Assembly: GCA_949878575.1 (NCBI GenBank)
Contig: CATLAX010000001.1
Coordinates: forward strand, 1 to 64,000
Length of the DNA stretch: 64,000 bases
Reading direction: 5' to 3'
Origin: an uncultured Alphaproteobacteria bacterium
GTDB taxonomy: Bacteria > Pseudomonadota > Alphaproteobacteria > Rs-D84
Position 1 is the first letter of the stretch. Every line of letters begins with the position of its first letter. Below, in pieces: positions 10,255-20,950 of this stretch. The notes under the pieces were generated by a model. That model was given only the letters and a program-made list of their open reading frames with translations. It was not told the origin of the DNA and did not search any database. The translations under genes were made by a program, and so were the position numbers.

Positions 10255-10693
10255 ATTTCTGCGCGGCGCCGCACCGTTTGCAATAACCTTATTTTTATGG
10301 CGCCTGGGCGCGGCATGGTTGAATCCGGGCGGAATGCTGGCGCTGATTCCGATTTTTTTCTGCACGTTTATCAGGCCTGTTCCGTGGTTTGCACCGTTCG
10401 GGGCGGTAATGTGCTTTCTGGTGGATTACAACTGCAACACCATTCTGTACTGGACATCCGTGTTTTGCGCGTGTTATGCGGCAAACGGCATTCAGTCCGT
10501 CGTTGATTTGACCCAGGCGCGCGCACGCGGCGCGGTATCGTTTGCGGTTCTGTTCGGGTTAAGCGTTATTATACTGGGCGCAGGCCACATAAACAGCATT
10601 ACGGGCGCGCTGACAGGACTGTGGACAATTACGTGGGTATGCGCAATGTACATACCAATAACGGCGATAATAGAAAGGACGCGGCATGATTGA
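10232..10693 (+). CDS. mreD: MreD-like membrane protein
   Basis: Hydrophobic, overlaps mreC, in mreC-mrdA context. Confidence 0.7.
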   Translation: MKNGRLIKFLRGAAPFAITLFLWRLGAAWLNPGGMLALIPIFFCTFIRPVPWFAPFGAVMCFLVDYNCNTILYWTSVFCACYAANGIQSVVDLTQARARGAVSFAVLFGLSVIILGAGHINSITGALTGLWTITWVCAMYIPITAIIERTRHD

Positions 10694-12461
10694 TACAGAG
10701 GTTTCACGTCTTTTTGACCGCAGGTCGGCATTGTTTTTTTCCGCAGGCGCCGTGCTGACGTCCGTTCTGGTTCTGCGCATGTTACAGATGCAGGTGTTCG
10801 GTTACCGCGAGTACAAAAGAAAAAGCGCAAACAATTCGTTCCGCATTCAGATAAACATGCCGGAACGCGGCAAAATTCTGGCAGCGGGCGGCACCCCCAT
10901 ATCACGCGACGCCCCGATTTACAGAATATACATCGTGCCAGAGGAAACAGACGACATATCGGGCCTGTTGGACATTGTGGCGGCGGATTTAAACCTGGGC
11001 CCAAAAAAAATTGACCGTATACGCGCAAAAATAAAAAAACAGCCAAAGTTTCAACCGGTGCTGGTTAGTGAAAACACCGACTGGGCGATGCTGGCCGCGC
11101 TGCAGGCCAAGAATCTGCCCGGTCTGCACGTGCAAAACGGTTTTGCGCGCGTGTATGAAATGGGGCCGGCGGGCGCCCAGATTTTCGGATATGTCGGGGC
11201 GCCGGCACAAACCGTTCCCGGGGCGCCGTTTTTTACAGAGGGCGTAACCGGTCTTGAAAAACGTTTCAACGCCCAGCTGGCCGGGACGCCGGGCAGAACC
11301 GTCATGATTACAAACGCCGTCGGCCGCATCACCGGCGAGGATAAATCGCAATACAAGGCGCCGGTGCTCGGCGACAATGTGCCGACAACGATAAACGACG
11401 CGGCCCAGCGCGTAATGTACGACGCACTGGCCGCGCACACGGCCGGATGCGGCGTTGCGCTGGACATAGAAACGGGCGACATACTGGCCATGGTTTCCAC
11501 CCCCAGTTTTGATCCGAACAATTTTGATCAGGATGATGCGGACGAATATCTGGCCACGTTGCGCAGCGACCCGGCGAAACCGTTTATGAACAAACCGCTG
11601 GAGGGACTGTATCCGCCGGGTTCCACGTTCAAGATAATTGTTGCGCTGGCCGCGCTGGAGGCGGGCGCGATTTCACCAAAGGACAAAGTGTTTTGTCCGG
11701 GCCACTGGGATTACGGCGACCGGCGCTATCACTGCTGGGAGGACAAGGGTCACGGACACGTTGACCTGGCGGGCGCACTGAAGCATTCCTGTGACATTTA
11801 TTTTTATCAGCTGGCGTTGAAAATCGGAATTGACGCGATAAAGTCAATGGCGGTAAAACTGGGCTTTACCCAGGAATATTTGACGGATATTTTCACGCGC
11901 CAGATGACGGGCGTCGTTCCCGACCGCCGGTGGAAGGAAAAAAATGTCGGCGTGCGATGGGTGCACGGCGACACAGTCATTTCCGGCATAGGCCAGGGAT
12001 TCATTCTGGCCAATGCGATGCAGCTGGCCGTGATGATGGCGCGAGTCGCATCAAACCGGGAGGTTACGCCCCGCCTGATAAAGGTCGCGGCAAAGCCCAG
12101 TTTTGCGCCACTGGGGCTGCAGGAACAAAACAGGCAGTTTGTGTTCCGCGGCCTGGAAGAGGTTACAAAACCGGGCGGCACCGCCGCCGGCAGCGCAATC
12201 AATGTTGACGGGAAAAAAATGGGCGGAAAAACCGGAACGTCACAGGTTCGCAGCATTTCAAAGGCGGAACGACTGTCCGGGGTTTTGACAAACGACCAAC
12301 TGGAATGGCGCATGCGAAACCACGGGCTGTTTGTGGGATACGCGCCGACGGACAATCCGAAATACGCGGTATGCATCGTAACAGAGCACAGCGGCGGCAG
12401 CGGGCCCGCCGCCCGCACGGCGGCGGCCGTAATGCGAACATTGTTAAAAGAGGCGAAATAA
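10686..12461 (+). CDS. mrdA: Penicillin-binding protein 2
   Basis: PPGSTFKI active site, SCDIYFYQ, KTGTSQ. Confidence 0.95.
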   Translation: MIDTEVSRLFDRRSALFFSAGAVLTSVLVLRMLQMQVFGYREYKRKSANNSFRIQINMPERGKILAAGGTPISRDAPIYRIYIVPEETDDISGLLDIVAADLNLGPKKIDRIRAKIKKQPKFQPVLVSENTDWAMLAALQAKNLPGLHVQNGFARVYEMGPAGAQIFGYVGAPAQTVPGAPFFTEGVTGLEKRFNAQLAGTPGRTVMITNAVGRITGEDKSQYKAPVLGDNVPTTINDAAQRVMYDALAAHTAGCGVALDIETGDILAMVSTPSFDPNNFDQDDADEYLATLRSDPAKPFMNKPLEGLYPPGSTFKIIVALAALEAGAISPKDKVFCPGHWDYGDRRYHCWEDKGHGHVDLAGALKHSCDIYFYQLALKIGIDAIKSMAVKLGFTQEYLTDIFTRQMTGVVPDRRWKEKNVGVRWVHGDTVISGIGQGFILANAMQLAVMMARVASNREVTPRLIKVAAKPSFAPLGLQEQNRQFVFRGLEEVTKPGGTAAGSAINVDGKKMGGKTGTSQVRSISKAERLSGVLTNDQLEWRMRNHGLFVGYAPTDNPKYAVCIVTEHSGGSGPAARTAAAVMRTLLKEAK

Positions 12462-12462
12462 A

Positions 12463-13608
12463 ATGGCGCGCCAGACACGTGTATCAAATGCAAACATGAT
12501 GACTTTTTCCGAGAAAATGGCCCGTTTCTCGTGGGGGCTGTTCGTGCCTATGTGCATTATACTGGCGATTTCAATTGTTGTTCTGTATTCGGCTGGCGGC
12601 GGCAACTGGCGCCCGTTCGCACTGTCCCAGGCGGCAAAAATAGCGGCCGGATTCGGCATATTTTTCATCGCCGCGTTTTCAAACATAAAAACATGGATAA
12701 AATCGGCGTATGTAATTTATGCCGTTGCGCTAATCATGATAATACTGGTCACGTTTGTGGGGCATACTGGCATGGGCGCGCAAAGATGGCTGAATCTGGG
12801 CTTTATCCACATTCAACCCTCAGAACTTATAAAAATTGCGCTGGTGCTGGCGCTGGCGCGGTATTTTGCATGGATGAATTCCGTGGAACTGTCACAGTTT
12901 AAAAACTATGTCATTCCGGCGGTGATGCTGCTGGTGCCGTTCGGTTTAATTGTGGCACAGCCGGATTTGGGAACGGCACTGTCGCTGGCGATGATTACGG
13001 CGGGAATGTTTTACATTGTCGGCGCGAACAAGAAATGGTTCATAATCGGCGCTGTTCTGGCCGTGTGCGCGGCGCCGGTCGTATGGTTTGGCGGCCTGCA
13101 CGATTACCAGCGCCAGCGCATCATAACATTCGTAAACCCCGACCACGACGCACGCGGCGCCGGATACCAGATAAACCAGGCAAAAATCGCTTTCGGTTCC
13201 GGCGGAATAATAGGCAAGGGTTACATGAAGGGCTCCCAGTCCCAGCAGTCATTTCTGCCGGAAAAACAGACGGACTTTATTTTCACAATGCTGGGCGAAG
13301 AATTCGGATTCATCGGCGCGTTTGCCCTGATTGCGCTCTATAGCATGATTATCATCGTGCTGTTCTGGTGCGCGAAAATGTGCAGGAACAGATTCGGCCA
13401 GTTAATATGCTTTGGTTTTATGTTGAACTTTTTCATTTATTATTTTATAAATATTTCCATGGTTCTGGGATTAATGCCGACGGTCGGCGTGCCGTTGCCA
13501 CTGATGTCTTTTGGCGGCAGCAGCTTGATTGCGCTGATGTTTGGATTCGGACTGGCACAGAACGCGCATATTCACAAGGACCAGCAATTATCTGCCAAGG
13601 GGAGCTGA
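12463..13608 (+). CDS. rodA: Rod shape-determining protein RodA (SEDS family)
   Basis: QPDLGTALSL, FLPEKQTDFIFTMLGEEFGF, GVPLPLMSFGGSSL. Confidence 0.97.
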   Translation: MARQTRVSNANMMTFSEKMARFSWGLFVPMCIILAISIVVLYSAGGGNWRPFALSQAAKIAAGFGIFFIAAFSNIKTWIKSAYVIYAVALIMIILVTFVGHTGMGAQRWLNLGFIHIQPSELIKIALVLALARYFAWMNSVELSQFKNYVIPAVMLLVPFGLIVAQPDLGTALSLAMITAGMFYIVGANKKWFIIGAVLAVCAAPVVWFGGLHDYQRQRIITFVNPDHDARGAGYQINQAKIAFGSGGIIGKGYMKGSQSQQSFLPEKQTDFIFTMLGEEFGFIGAFALIALYSMIIIVLFWCAKMCRNRFGQLICFGFMLNFFIYYFINISMVLGLMPTVGVPLPLMSFGGSSLIALMFGFGLAQNAHIHKDQQLSAKGS

Positions 13609-13612
13609 AAAA

Positions 13613-15874
13613 ATGAACCTGCTTATCGTTGAATCTCCGTCAAAGGCCAAAACAATCGGAAAATATCTCGGGGCCGGGTGGCGCGTTATAGCGTCTGTCG
13701 GACATGTGCGCGACCTGGTTCCGGAAAACGGCAGTGTTGACACGGACAAAGATTTTGCAATGCGCTGGCAGATTATGCCGGGCAAGGAAAAGCAGATAAA
13801 ACTTATCACGGATGAGGTTAAAAAGGCCGATGCGGTATACCTGGCGTCCGACCCCGACCGCGAGGGAGAGGCCATCGCCTGGCACATTCTGGACATATTA
13901 AAGGCAAAAAAACTGCTGGCTGGGAAAAAGGTTTACCGCGTCGCATTTCATGAAATTACAAAAAAGGCCGTGCTGGAGGCCATAAAATCCCCGCGCGAGA
14001 TTGATGCGAACCTGGTTGACGCATACCTGGTGCGCCGGGCACTGGACTATTTAATCGGATTTGGAATTTCACCGCTGTTGTGGCGGCGCAACCTGGGCAA
14101 ATCCGCCGGCCGGGTACAGTCTGTTGCGGTAAAGCTGGTTGTGGACCGCGAACGCGAGATAGAGGCTTTCCGACCGGTTGAATACTGGTCGCTGACCGCG
14201 CAGTGCGTGCGCGGGGATGACGCTTTTTCGGCCGCACTGTCCGCGTTTATGGGCGAAAAACTGGATAAAATGTCCATCGGCGGCAAAGATGAAATGGACA
14301 AAATAACCGCCCGCATAGGAAACCCAACGATAAAAGCGCATGTTGCCAGTATTGACAGGAAAAAAATATCGCGACGGGCCGCGGCACCATTTACCACATC
14401 CACACTGCAGCAAGAGGCGGCGCGCAAACTTTATTTTTCATCAAAACGCACAATGGGCGCGGCGCAAAAACTTTATGAACAGGGTTTGATAACATACATG
14501 CGAACGGATGCGACAAACCTGGCGGCGGACGCGGTTGCGGCCATACGCGAATATATCGCGAACACATACGGCGCGCGGTTTGTTCCGAAATCGCCCAACG
14601 TGTATGTTACAAAATCCAAAAACGCCCAGGAAGCGCACGAGGCCATACGCCCCACGCATTTTGACGGCGCGTCGCCGGATCTGGCCGGGGACGAGGCGAA
14701 ACTGTATGATTTGATATGGAAACGCACAATCGCATGCCAGATGACGAACGCAGAATTTGACAGTGTCGCCGCAGACATTGAAACCGCGGACAAATCTGCC
14801 GTGTTTCACGCCGTCGGCACAACGCGAACGTTTGACGGATTTATGAAAATTTACACAGAGGGCCGCGACGACGCGGACGCGGCAACGGAATCCAAACTGC
14901 CGGCGCTGAACATCGGGGATGCGGTGGATATAACGGCACTTGCCCCGGAACAGCATTTTACGCAGCCGCCCGCCCGTTATACGGAGGCGTCGCTGGTCAA
15001 AAAACTGGAAGAGCTGGGTATCGGCCGACCGTCCACATACGCCGCCATCATGTCCACAATCGTTGACAGAAAATATGTTGAACAGGACAAACAGCGCCGT
15101 TTCCACCCGACGCCCGGCGGATGGGTTATAGCCGCGTATCTGGGGAAATATTTCACGGATCTGGTGGATGTAAACTTTACCGCCAAAACAGAGGACACAC
15201 TGGACGACGTGTCAAACGGACGCGCTGAAAAAATCGCGGCACTGCGCAATTTCTGGACGCCGACAGACAAAATGATAGAGGCGGCCCGCGGCGTCAAAAC
15301 AACGGAAATAATAGATTCCATAAACGACGTGATGCATTCGCACCTGTTTGGCGACGGTGACGGTTTGTGTCCGAAATGCGGCGGAAAACTGGGAATAAAA
15401 CTGTCCAAATACGGGGCCTTCGTCGGATGCGCAAATTATCCGGAATGCGATTATACACGGCGCCTGGGCGATGCGGCACAATCAGGGGACGACGGCGCCG
15501 GCACTGCCGCGGCACCCGCAGCGGTTGATCTGGGCGACGGAATATCGTTTAAGGTCGGACGTTTCGGCCCGTATGTTACGGACGGGAAAAAGAATGCGGC
15601 GGCAAAGCGGTACACGGCGGAAACAATCACGCTGGACGCGGCGCGCGAACTGCTGGCGGGCGGCGCAAAAAAAGCGGAACCGGTTGAAATAGGCGAAAAC
15701 CCGGCAACCGGCCAGATGATTTATTATTACCCGACGGGCCGGTACGGCGCGTACATTTCATCAAACAAAATTAACGTCAGCGTTAAAGAGCAGCCGGATC
15801 TGGCGACCGCGGCGGAATTGATTAACAACAAAAAGCCGTCTACGCGCCGCGGGGTGTTCAAGAAAAAGAAATAA
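13613..15874 (+). CDS. topA: DNA topoisomerase I
   Basis: MNLLIVESPSKAKTIGKYLG; ITYMRTDATNL; LGIGRPSTYAAIMSTI; C-terminal zinc-binding repeats; ATG at 13613 preferred over the track's 13541. Confidence 0.96.
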   Translation: MNLLIVESPSKAKTIGKYLGAGWRVIASVGHVRDLVPENGSVDTDKDFAMRWQIMPGKEKQIKLITDEVKKADAVYLASDPDREGEAIAWHILDILKAKKLLAGKKVYRVAFHEITKKAVLEAIKSPREIDANLVDAYLVRRALDYLIGFGISPLLWRRNLGKSAGRVQSVAVKLVVDREREIEAFRPVEYWSLTAQCVRGDDAFSAALSAFMGEKLDKMSIGGKDEMDKITARIGNPTIKAHVASIDRKKISRRAAAPFTTSTLQQEAARKLYFSSKRTMGAAQKLYEQGLITYMRTDATNLAADAVAAIREYIANTYGARFVPKSPNVYVTKSKNAQEAHEAIRPTHFDGASPDLAGDEAKLYDLIWKRTIACQMTNAEFDSVAADIETADKSAVFHAVGTTRTFDGFMKIYTEGRDDADAATESKLPALNIGDAVDITALAPEQHFTQPPARYTEASLVKKLEELGIGRPSTYAAIMSTIVDRKYVEQDKQRRFHPTPGGWVIAAYLGKYFTDLVDVNFTAKTEDTLDDVSNGRAEKIAALRNFWTPTDKMIEAARGVKTTEIIDSINDVMHSHLFGDGDGLCPKCGGKLGIKLSKYGAFVGCANYPECDYTRRLGDAAQSGDDGAGTAAAPAAVDLGDGISFKVGRFGPYVTDGKKNAAAKRYTAETITLDAARELLAGGAKKAEPVEIGENPATGQMIYYYPTGRYGAYISSNKINVSVKEQPDLATAAELINNKKPSTRRGVFKKKK

Positions 15875-17490
15875 TGGCGTCATACGACAGAAATTTTACA
15901 GACGAACTGCGGGCACGGCTGTCAATCGTGGATGTGGTGGGCCGGCGCGTGCCGCTGGTGCGCAAGGGTCAGAATTACTGGGGTTGCTGTCCTTTTCACA
16001 ATGAAAAGACCCCCAGTTTTTCCGTAAACGAGGAAAAGGGCTTTTATCACTGTTTCGGATGCGGCGAACACGGCGACATCATATCGTTTCAAATGAAAAC
16101 GAACAATATGGAATTCCGCGACGCGCTGCGTGAACTGGCGGATATGGCCGGCTTGAAAATGCCGGAATACAAACCACGCGACCCGCGTGTTGTCGCGGCG
16201 GAAGAATCTTATCTGCAGATTACGGAAAAGGCGACCGCGCTGTACCAGGGCAAACTGTTTGAACCGGCGGGCGCGGCGGCATTGGAATACGTGCGCGGGC
16301 GCGGATTCACGGATGAAATGATAAAAAAGTACCGTATCGGATACGCGCCGAAAAACAACTTAATTGCGAATACTTTTTCAAACATGCGCCAGGAAAAACT
16401 GATTGCAACCGGCCTGTGCCGGCGCGGCGATTACGGAATGTACGATTTTTTCCGGGACAAGTTAATGTTTCCAATTTTCAATGCGCGCGGACAGATTGTC
16501 GCGTTTTCCGGGCGCAGTCTGGACGGGTCTGAACCGAAATACATAAACACGACGGATACGGAAATGTTTCACAAGCGCGCGACGGTGTTCGGATTAAATT
16601 TTGCGCGCGATGCAATATACCGCGCCGGACGCAGCATCGTGGTGGAAGGCCAGATAGACGCCATCCGCATGCAGTGCAACGGTTTCGGTGAAACGGTGGC
16701 GCCACTGGGCACCGCCCTGACCGAGGATCATATAACACTGCTGTGCAAATCAAACCGCAACATCACGTTTTGTTTTGACGGCGACGCGGCCGGGCAAAAG
16801 GCCGCCGCACGCGCGTGCGCGATTGTGATGCCGTTTCTGCGCGACACGTCCGATGTCCGGTTTGCCTTTGTCACCGGCGGCAAGGACCCGGACGAGGTTA
16901 TAAAAACAGGCGGGGCGGACGCAATGCGGAAAATTATCAATGACGCCGTCGGCATCACTGATTTTCTGTGGGATTTGGCAAACAAAAATTATATAACGTC
17001 CACACCGGGGGGACGGGCCGGGGCGGAAAAATTTTTATCGGCAGAGGTTGCAAAAATAAAGGATGAAACACTGCGCCGTGAATTTGAAAACGAATACAAT
17101 TCGCGAAAATTCAATCAGTGGCATAAATGGAAAAAGTCCGGAAATAATGCACATAGCGTTGATTTGCCCGCGGCGGATGACATAACGCGGGCAACGCTTT
17201 GCCACATTGTGAACACTTTTCCGGAACTGGTTGAAAGATACGGCGATTTTCTGGCAACACTGAATATTGATTTTGACGCGCCGCGCCCCGGAATGCAGAT
17301 GGACGAAAAAACCGCCGAACGTTACATTGTATCCTTAAAACTGCAAAAATATATGACGCAGTTGATTGCGGAAAAAAAAGAGTGCATGACACAGATGCTG
17401 GCCGGGGCGGATCTTGGGGGGCGATTGGCCCAAATTAATGCGGATATTGAAAAAGTGCGTGAAAAACAGGAAATGCTGGTTCTTATTTAA
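15874..17490 (+). CDS. dnaG: DNA primase
   Basis: CPFHNEKTPSFSVNEEKGFYHCFGCGEHGD zinc motif; TOPRIM VEGQIDAI. Confidence 0.97.
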   Translation: MASYDRNFTDELRARLSIVDVVGRRVPLVRKGQNYWGCCPFHNEKTPSFSVNEEKGFYHCFGCGEHGDIISFQMKTNNMEFRDALRELADMAGLKMPEYKPRDPRVVAAEESYLQITEKATALYQGKLFEPAGAAALEYVRGRGFTDEMIKKYRIGYAPKNNLIANTFSNMRQEKLIATGLCRRGDYGMYDFFRDKLMFPIFNARGQIVAFSGRSLDGSEPKYINTTDTEMFHKRATVFGLNFARDAIYRAGRSIVVEGQIDAIRMQCNGFGETVAPLGTALTEDHITLLCKSNRNITFCFDGDAAGQKAAARACAIVMPFLRDTSDVRFAFVTGGKDPDEVIKTGGADAMRKIINDAVGITDFLWDLANKNYITSTPGGRAGAEKFLSAEVAKIKDETLRREFENEYNSRKFNQWHKWKKSGNNAHSVDLPAADDITRATLCHIVNTFPELVERYGDFLATLNIDFDAPRPGMQMDEKTAERYIVSLKLQKYMTQLIAEKKECMTQMLAGADLGGRLAQINADIEKVREKQEMLVLI

Positions 17491-17517
17491 TCAGTTTCAT
17501 TAATAAAAAACATCAAA

Positions 17518-17544
17518 AACACCGGCAAATGCCGGTGTTTTTTT
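17518..17544 (+). terminator. Rho-independent terminator after dnaG
   Basis: ACACCGGCAAATGCCGGTGT followed by T7. Confidence 0.9.
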
Positions 17545-17636
17545 AACATTTTATACAAGTAATTGTTACATAAAACACACACAAACATGTTTCTGGCAAA
17601 AATATATTTTCATTAAGTATATAATATTATTAAACA

Positions 17637-17660
17637 GCCGGCAAATACCGGCATTTTTTA
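17637..17660 (+). terminator. Terminator-like hairpin
   Basis: GCCGG-caaata-CCGGC followed by ATTTTTTAT. Confidence 0.65.
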
Positions 17661-17768
17661 TACATTTTAACCCATGTAAAAAAACATGCAAATACCTTAA
17701 TACAAACAAGACAATTAAATAATTACGCTAAAAAAGCTGTTTTAACGATATGTATAAACATATAAAAA

Positions 17769-17795
17769 GGCCGGCATTCGCCGGCTTTTTTACAC
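17769..17795. terminator. Terminator (probably for ychF on minus strand)
   Basis: AAAAAGGCCGGCATTCGCCGGCTTTTTT. Confidence 0.8.
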
Positions 17796-17805
17796 ATTTT
17801 TTATA

Positions 17806-18885
17806 TTAATTGTTAAACAGAAAATGACATATGTCCCCGTCATTCATTATATAATCGCGGCCGACAAGACGCATGCGGCCGGCCTCTTTGACCGCAACCT
17901 CACCCCCCAGTTCTATGTAATCGGCGGGTGATATTACCTCTGCCCTGATAAATCCTTTTTCAAAATCGGTGTGGATTTTGCCGGCCGCCTGGGGCGCGGT
18001 GCATCCCTTTGTTATTGTCCAGGCATGCGCCTCTTTGGGGCCAACGGTATAAAACGTCTGCAACCCCAGCGTCGCGTACCCGGTCTTTATAACCTGATCC
18101 AGGCCTGATTCGGACAGCCCCAAATCATCCAAAAACATTTTTCTTTCCGCCGGGTCAATAATCTGGGATATTTCCATTTCTATCTTTGACGATATTACCA
18201 GCACGGGTGCTGACCCGCCGAATTTTTCACGAACGCGGTTGGAAAACTCGTTCCCGGTGGCGGCGGAATCTTCATCAACATTGCAGACATATATCACGGG
18301 CTTTGCCGTAAGCAAATTAAACGGCGACGCATCCGTACCGGCGGCGCGCGCCGGCGTGCCGGCCGCAAGCGCGGCGCGCAGTGCGGTCGCATCGGACAGC
18401 AGTTTTGACGCATCCTTGTCCAGGCCGCGCGCCTTTTTTTCCAGGTTCTTTATCTGTTTGTCCAGACTTTCCATGTCCGCCAGCATTAATTCCGTTTCAA
18501 TCGTATCAATATCGGCCAACGGGTCAATCCGGCCCGCAACATGGACAATATCGTCGTTTTCAAAACAGCGCACAACATGAATTATCGCATCTGTTGACAG
18601 TATGTTGCCCAAAAATTTGTTACCCAACCCTTCGCCCGCGGACGCACCCTTTACCAGGCCGGCAATATCAAATATCTCCAGCTGGGTCGGTATAATGCGA
18701 GCCGCACCGGATGTCGCTGCCAAATTATGCAACGTTGCGTCAGGCACAACCACGCGCCCCGTGTTCGGTTCTATTGTACAGAACGGATAGTTCTGAGCGT
18801 CCGCCGCCGCACTTTGCGTCAGCGCATTGAACAATGTTGACTTGCCCACGTTCGGCAGGCCCACAATTCCGCAATTGAATCCCAT
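17806..18885 (-). CDS. ychF: Ribosome-binding GTPase YchF
   Basis: MGFNCGIVGLPNVGKSTLFNALT; 3'-terminal TGS-like region. Confidence 0.96.
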   Translation of the reverse strand: MGFNCGIVGLPNVGKSTLFNALTQSAAADAQNYPFCTIEPNTGRVVVPDATLHNLAATSGAARIIPTQLEIFDIAGLVKGASAGEGLGNKFLGNILSTDAIIHVVRCFENDDIVHVAGRIDPLADIDTIETELMLADMESLDKQIKNLEKKARGLDKDASKLLSDATALRAALAAGTPARAAGTDASPFNLLTAKPVIYVCNVDEDSAATGNEFSNRVREKFGGSAPVLVISSKIEMEISQIIDPAERKMFLDDLGLSESGLDQVIKTGYATLGLQTFYTVGPKEAHAWTITKGCTAPQAAGKIHTDFEKGFIRAEVISPADYIELGGEVAVKEAGRMRLVGRDYIMNDGDICHFLFNN

Positions 18886-18912
18886 ATACAAATCCTTTAT
18901 AATGGTGACAAT

Positions 18913-19593
18913 ATGTCATACATGTGGGACGAATTCAATATAAAAACCTTTGCGGCGGAAACCATCGTTTACCGCAACGGCGTGTTTTGTCCGGAATTGT
19001 CAACACTGCCGAACGGTGATGTTGACACACGTTACGAATTGCCCGTCCACATTATATATATCGGCGAAATTGCCGGTAATTGCCGGCTGGATATAAACAT
19101 ATCGGCAGAAAACCAGCCGGTGTTTTTGGATGTTCGTGCAAAAAATAAAAAGCCGGCCTTTTTGAACATTTTTATCAAAAACACCGGGAAAAATTCCGAA
19201 TTACGCGGTCATGTTTTGTTGGAAAACGCCGCTGATTTGACATATGACTGCAGGACGGAACATATGGCGCCGAACACAACAATTCTGGTTCAAAACAATA
19301 TTTTGGCCGGGGAAAAAACCGTGTCAAAAATATCAGGCGCCGCAAAAATAGATACAGGCTGCAATGAATGCGAATCAGATATTTCGTTTAGCGCGCTGTG
19401 CGACAAATCGGCGCGGGTGGAATTTACGCCAGCACAATATATATCCGCCGTGCCGAAATCGGCCGGGCACAGTGCGGCGTTATACCGACCGGGCGCGTTT
19501 CAGATTGAATATTTGCGCCAATCCGGTCTGACCGTGGCAGAGGCGAATGATGCCATGTGCGACGCGTTCCGCAACAACTTTACCTTGTTTTAG
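18913..19593 (+). CDS. SufB/SufD-family-like protein (divergent, orphan)
   Basis: C-terminal beta-helix-like region, then YLRQSGLTVAEANDAMCDAFRNNF resembling the SufD tail. Confidence 0.55.
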   Translation: MSYMWDEFNIKTFAAETIVYRNGVFCPELSTLPNGDVDTRYELPVHIIYIGEIAGNCRLDINISAENQPVFLDVRAKNKKPAFLNIFIKNTGKNSELRGHVLLENAADLTYDCRTEHMAPNTTILVQNNILAGEKTVSKISGAAKIDTGCNECESDISFSALCDKSARVEFTPAQYISAVPKSAGHSAALYRPGAFQIEYLRQSGLTVAEANDAMCDAFRNNFTLF

Positions 19594-20248
19594 AAATTCT
19601 TGACATTTTTATCCGGCCGGCCAGCACAACCGCCCCGATCACGCCAGCAATTACCAGCAACGTGACAAATACGGACGACAGGCATGCAACAAGCATGTGC
19701 CGGCGCGTGTACGCCAGACGGTTTCCGTCGTCATCCATTCTGGTCACGCGCGATATTCCCTTAAAGGATCCGCGGACACGAATATTGTCGCCGGGGCGGT
19801 GGTGAACAACCTTTAACACTATCTTGTCACCGGGATTTAGCCATTTGAAATTTATTCGCACGCCGCCGCGGCGCTTTACCAGTTTTACCTTTGAATTCGC
19901 GGTCGTGTTAATCTTGTCAACGAAAACGCTTTCCATACGGCGGCCTTCTATGCGCAGTGGATCGCTTTCCTCTTTGAAATCGGGGCGGGTCAAAGCGGAA
20001 TTGCCGTTGTTTATCAGCGATATTGTCGTTATGTACAATTCATTTACATTTTTACCGTTGATTGTGATTTTTAATTTTTTGCGCAGCTGGCTATCCTTGT
20101 ACGCCATGCGGAATGTTTCCTGGGCGTATGCCAGGCTGGTCTTTTCAAAGTATTCGTAATATGCGCGGTTGCCCAGCACCCCGACCAGGAAACCGCATAT
20201 CACCACAGAGAAAAACCACACCAAAATCTTTTTTAACACGTCTTTCAT
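19580..20248 (-). CDS. Hypothetical membrane protein
   Basis: 222 aa, N- and C-terminal TM segments. Confidence 0.7.
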   Translation of the reverse strand: MKDVLKKILVWFFSVVICGFLVGVLGNRAYYEYFEKTSLAYAQETFRMAYKDSQLRKKLKITINGKNVNELYITTISLINNGNSALTRPDFKEESDPLRIEGRRMESVFVDKINTTANSKVKLVKRRGGVRINFKWLNPGDKIVLKVVHHRPGDNIRVRGSFKGISRVTRMDDDGNRLAYTRRHMLVACLSSVFVTLLVIAGVIGAVVLAGRIKMSRISKTR

Positions 20249-20332
20249 TTTTTTGTTCCGGATTCCCGCGGTATGGGAATCTTTTCATATGCAAAGTGCA
20301 AATAAAAACGCCCGCACAAAAAACGGACGCGG

Positions 20333-20950
20333 TTACATGCACTGATTTAAGCGCGTACCGTCGTCATTGTCATCAATACGCTTGTTTCTTATCTCTTCGG
20401 CCGCCCTTATCTTTTGTTTGACCAAAACAAGATCCGGATGCGACTGCAGATTTTCGTTCAACCGGTCCATGGCGCCGTCTATTTCCGCCTCTGTCCGGAC
20501 AAATACAGGCATAACTGCATCGGCCGCGGAATATACGGCGTCGTGCAGTTCCGTTTGAAAGTCGTCTATTATTGACAGGTATGCGCGGATGTGTTCATCC
20601 TCGTGCGCAAGAATGGCGTCATACCGGCATGTATCCGGGGCGTTGCGAATGTCAATCTGAACTAAAAAATCGCTGTATCCGACAGTTGCGGCAACAGATT
20701 TCAACGATACGCAAAAACCGTCCTCTATGCCGGTAACATCGCCTGTTATGTCGTAATTGTCGCTTAGCGTTGCTATTACGTCGCCGTGCAGCAGATCCAT
20801 TTGCCGCAGGGGCTGAACCACCTGTTTCGTCCACGCGGGCGCGGCCACCGTTATGCGCGGGCGGGTCTTGTACGCCAGGCAATCGTCATCGCCGCGCGCC
20901 GCGAACGGCGCAATTATAGCTAACAAACAAAGGCACGCACACCTATACAT
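20333..20950 (-). CDS. Putative exported HExxH protein
   Basis: Signal peptide; AILAHEDEHIRAYL contains HExxH; start overlaps the end of virB4-like gene. Confidence 0.65.
   Translation of the reverse strand: MYRCACLCLLAIIAPFAARGDDDCLAYKTRPRITVAAPAWTKQVVQPLRQMDLLHGDVIATLSDNYDITGDVTGIEDGFCVSLKSVAATVGYSDFLVQIDIRNAPDTCRYDAILAHEDEHIRAYLSIIDDFQTELHDAVYSAADAVMPVFVRTEAEIDGAMDRLNENLQSHPDLVLVKQKIRAAEEIRNKRIDDNDDGTRLNQCM

Noticed and set aside
13541-13612. N-terminal extension of TopA in the ORF track
   Set aside because: Overlaps the rodA 3' end; ATG at 13613 starts the conserved MNLLIVESPSKAK with an SD-like GGAG upstream.
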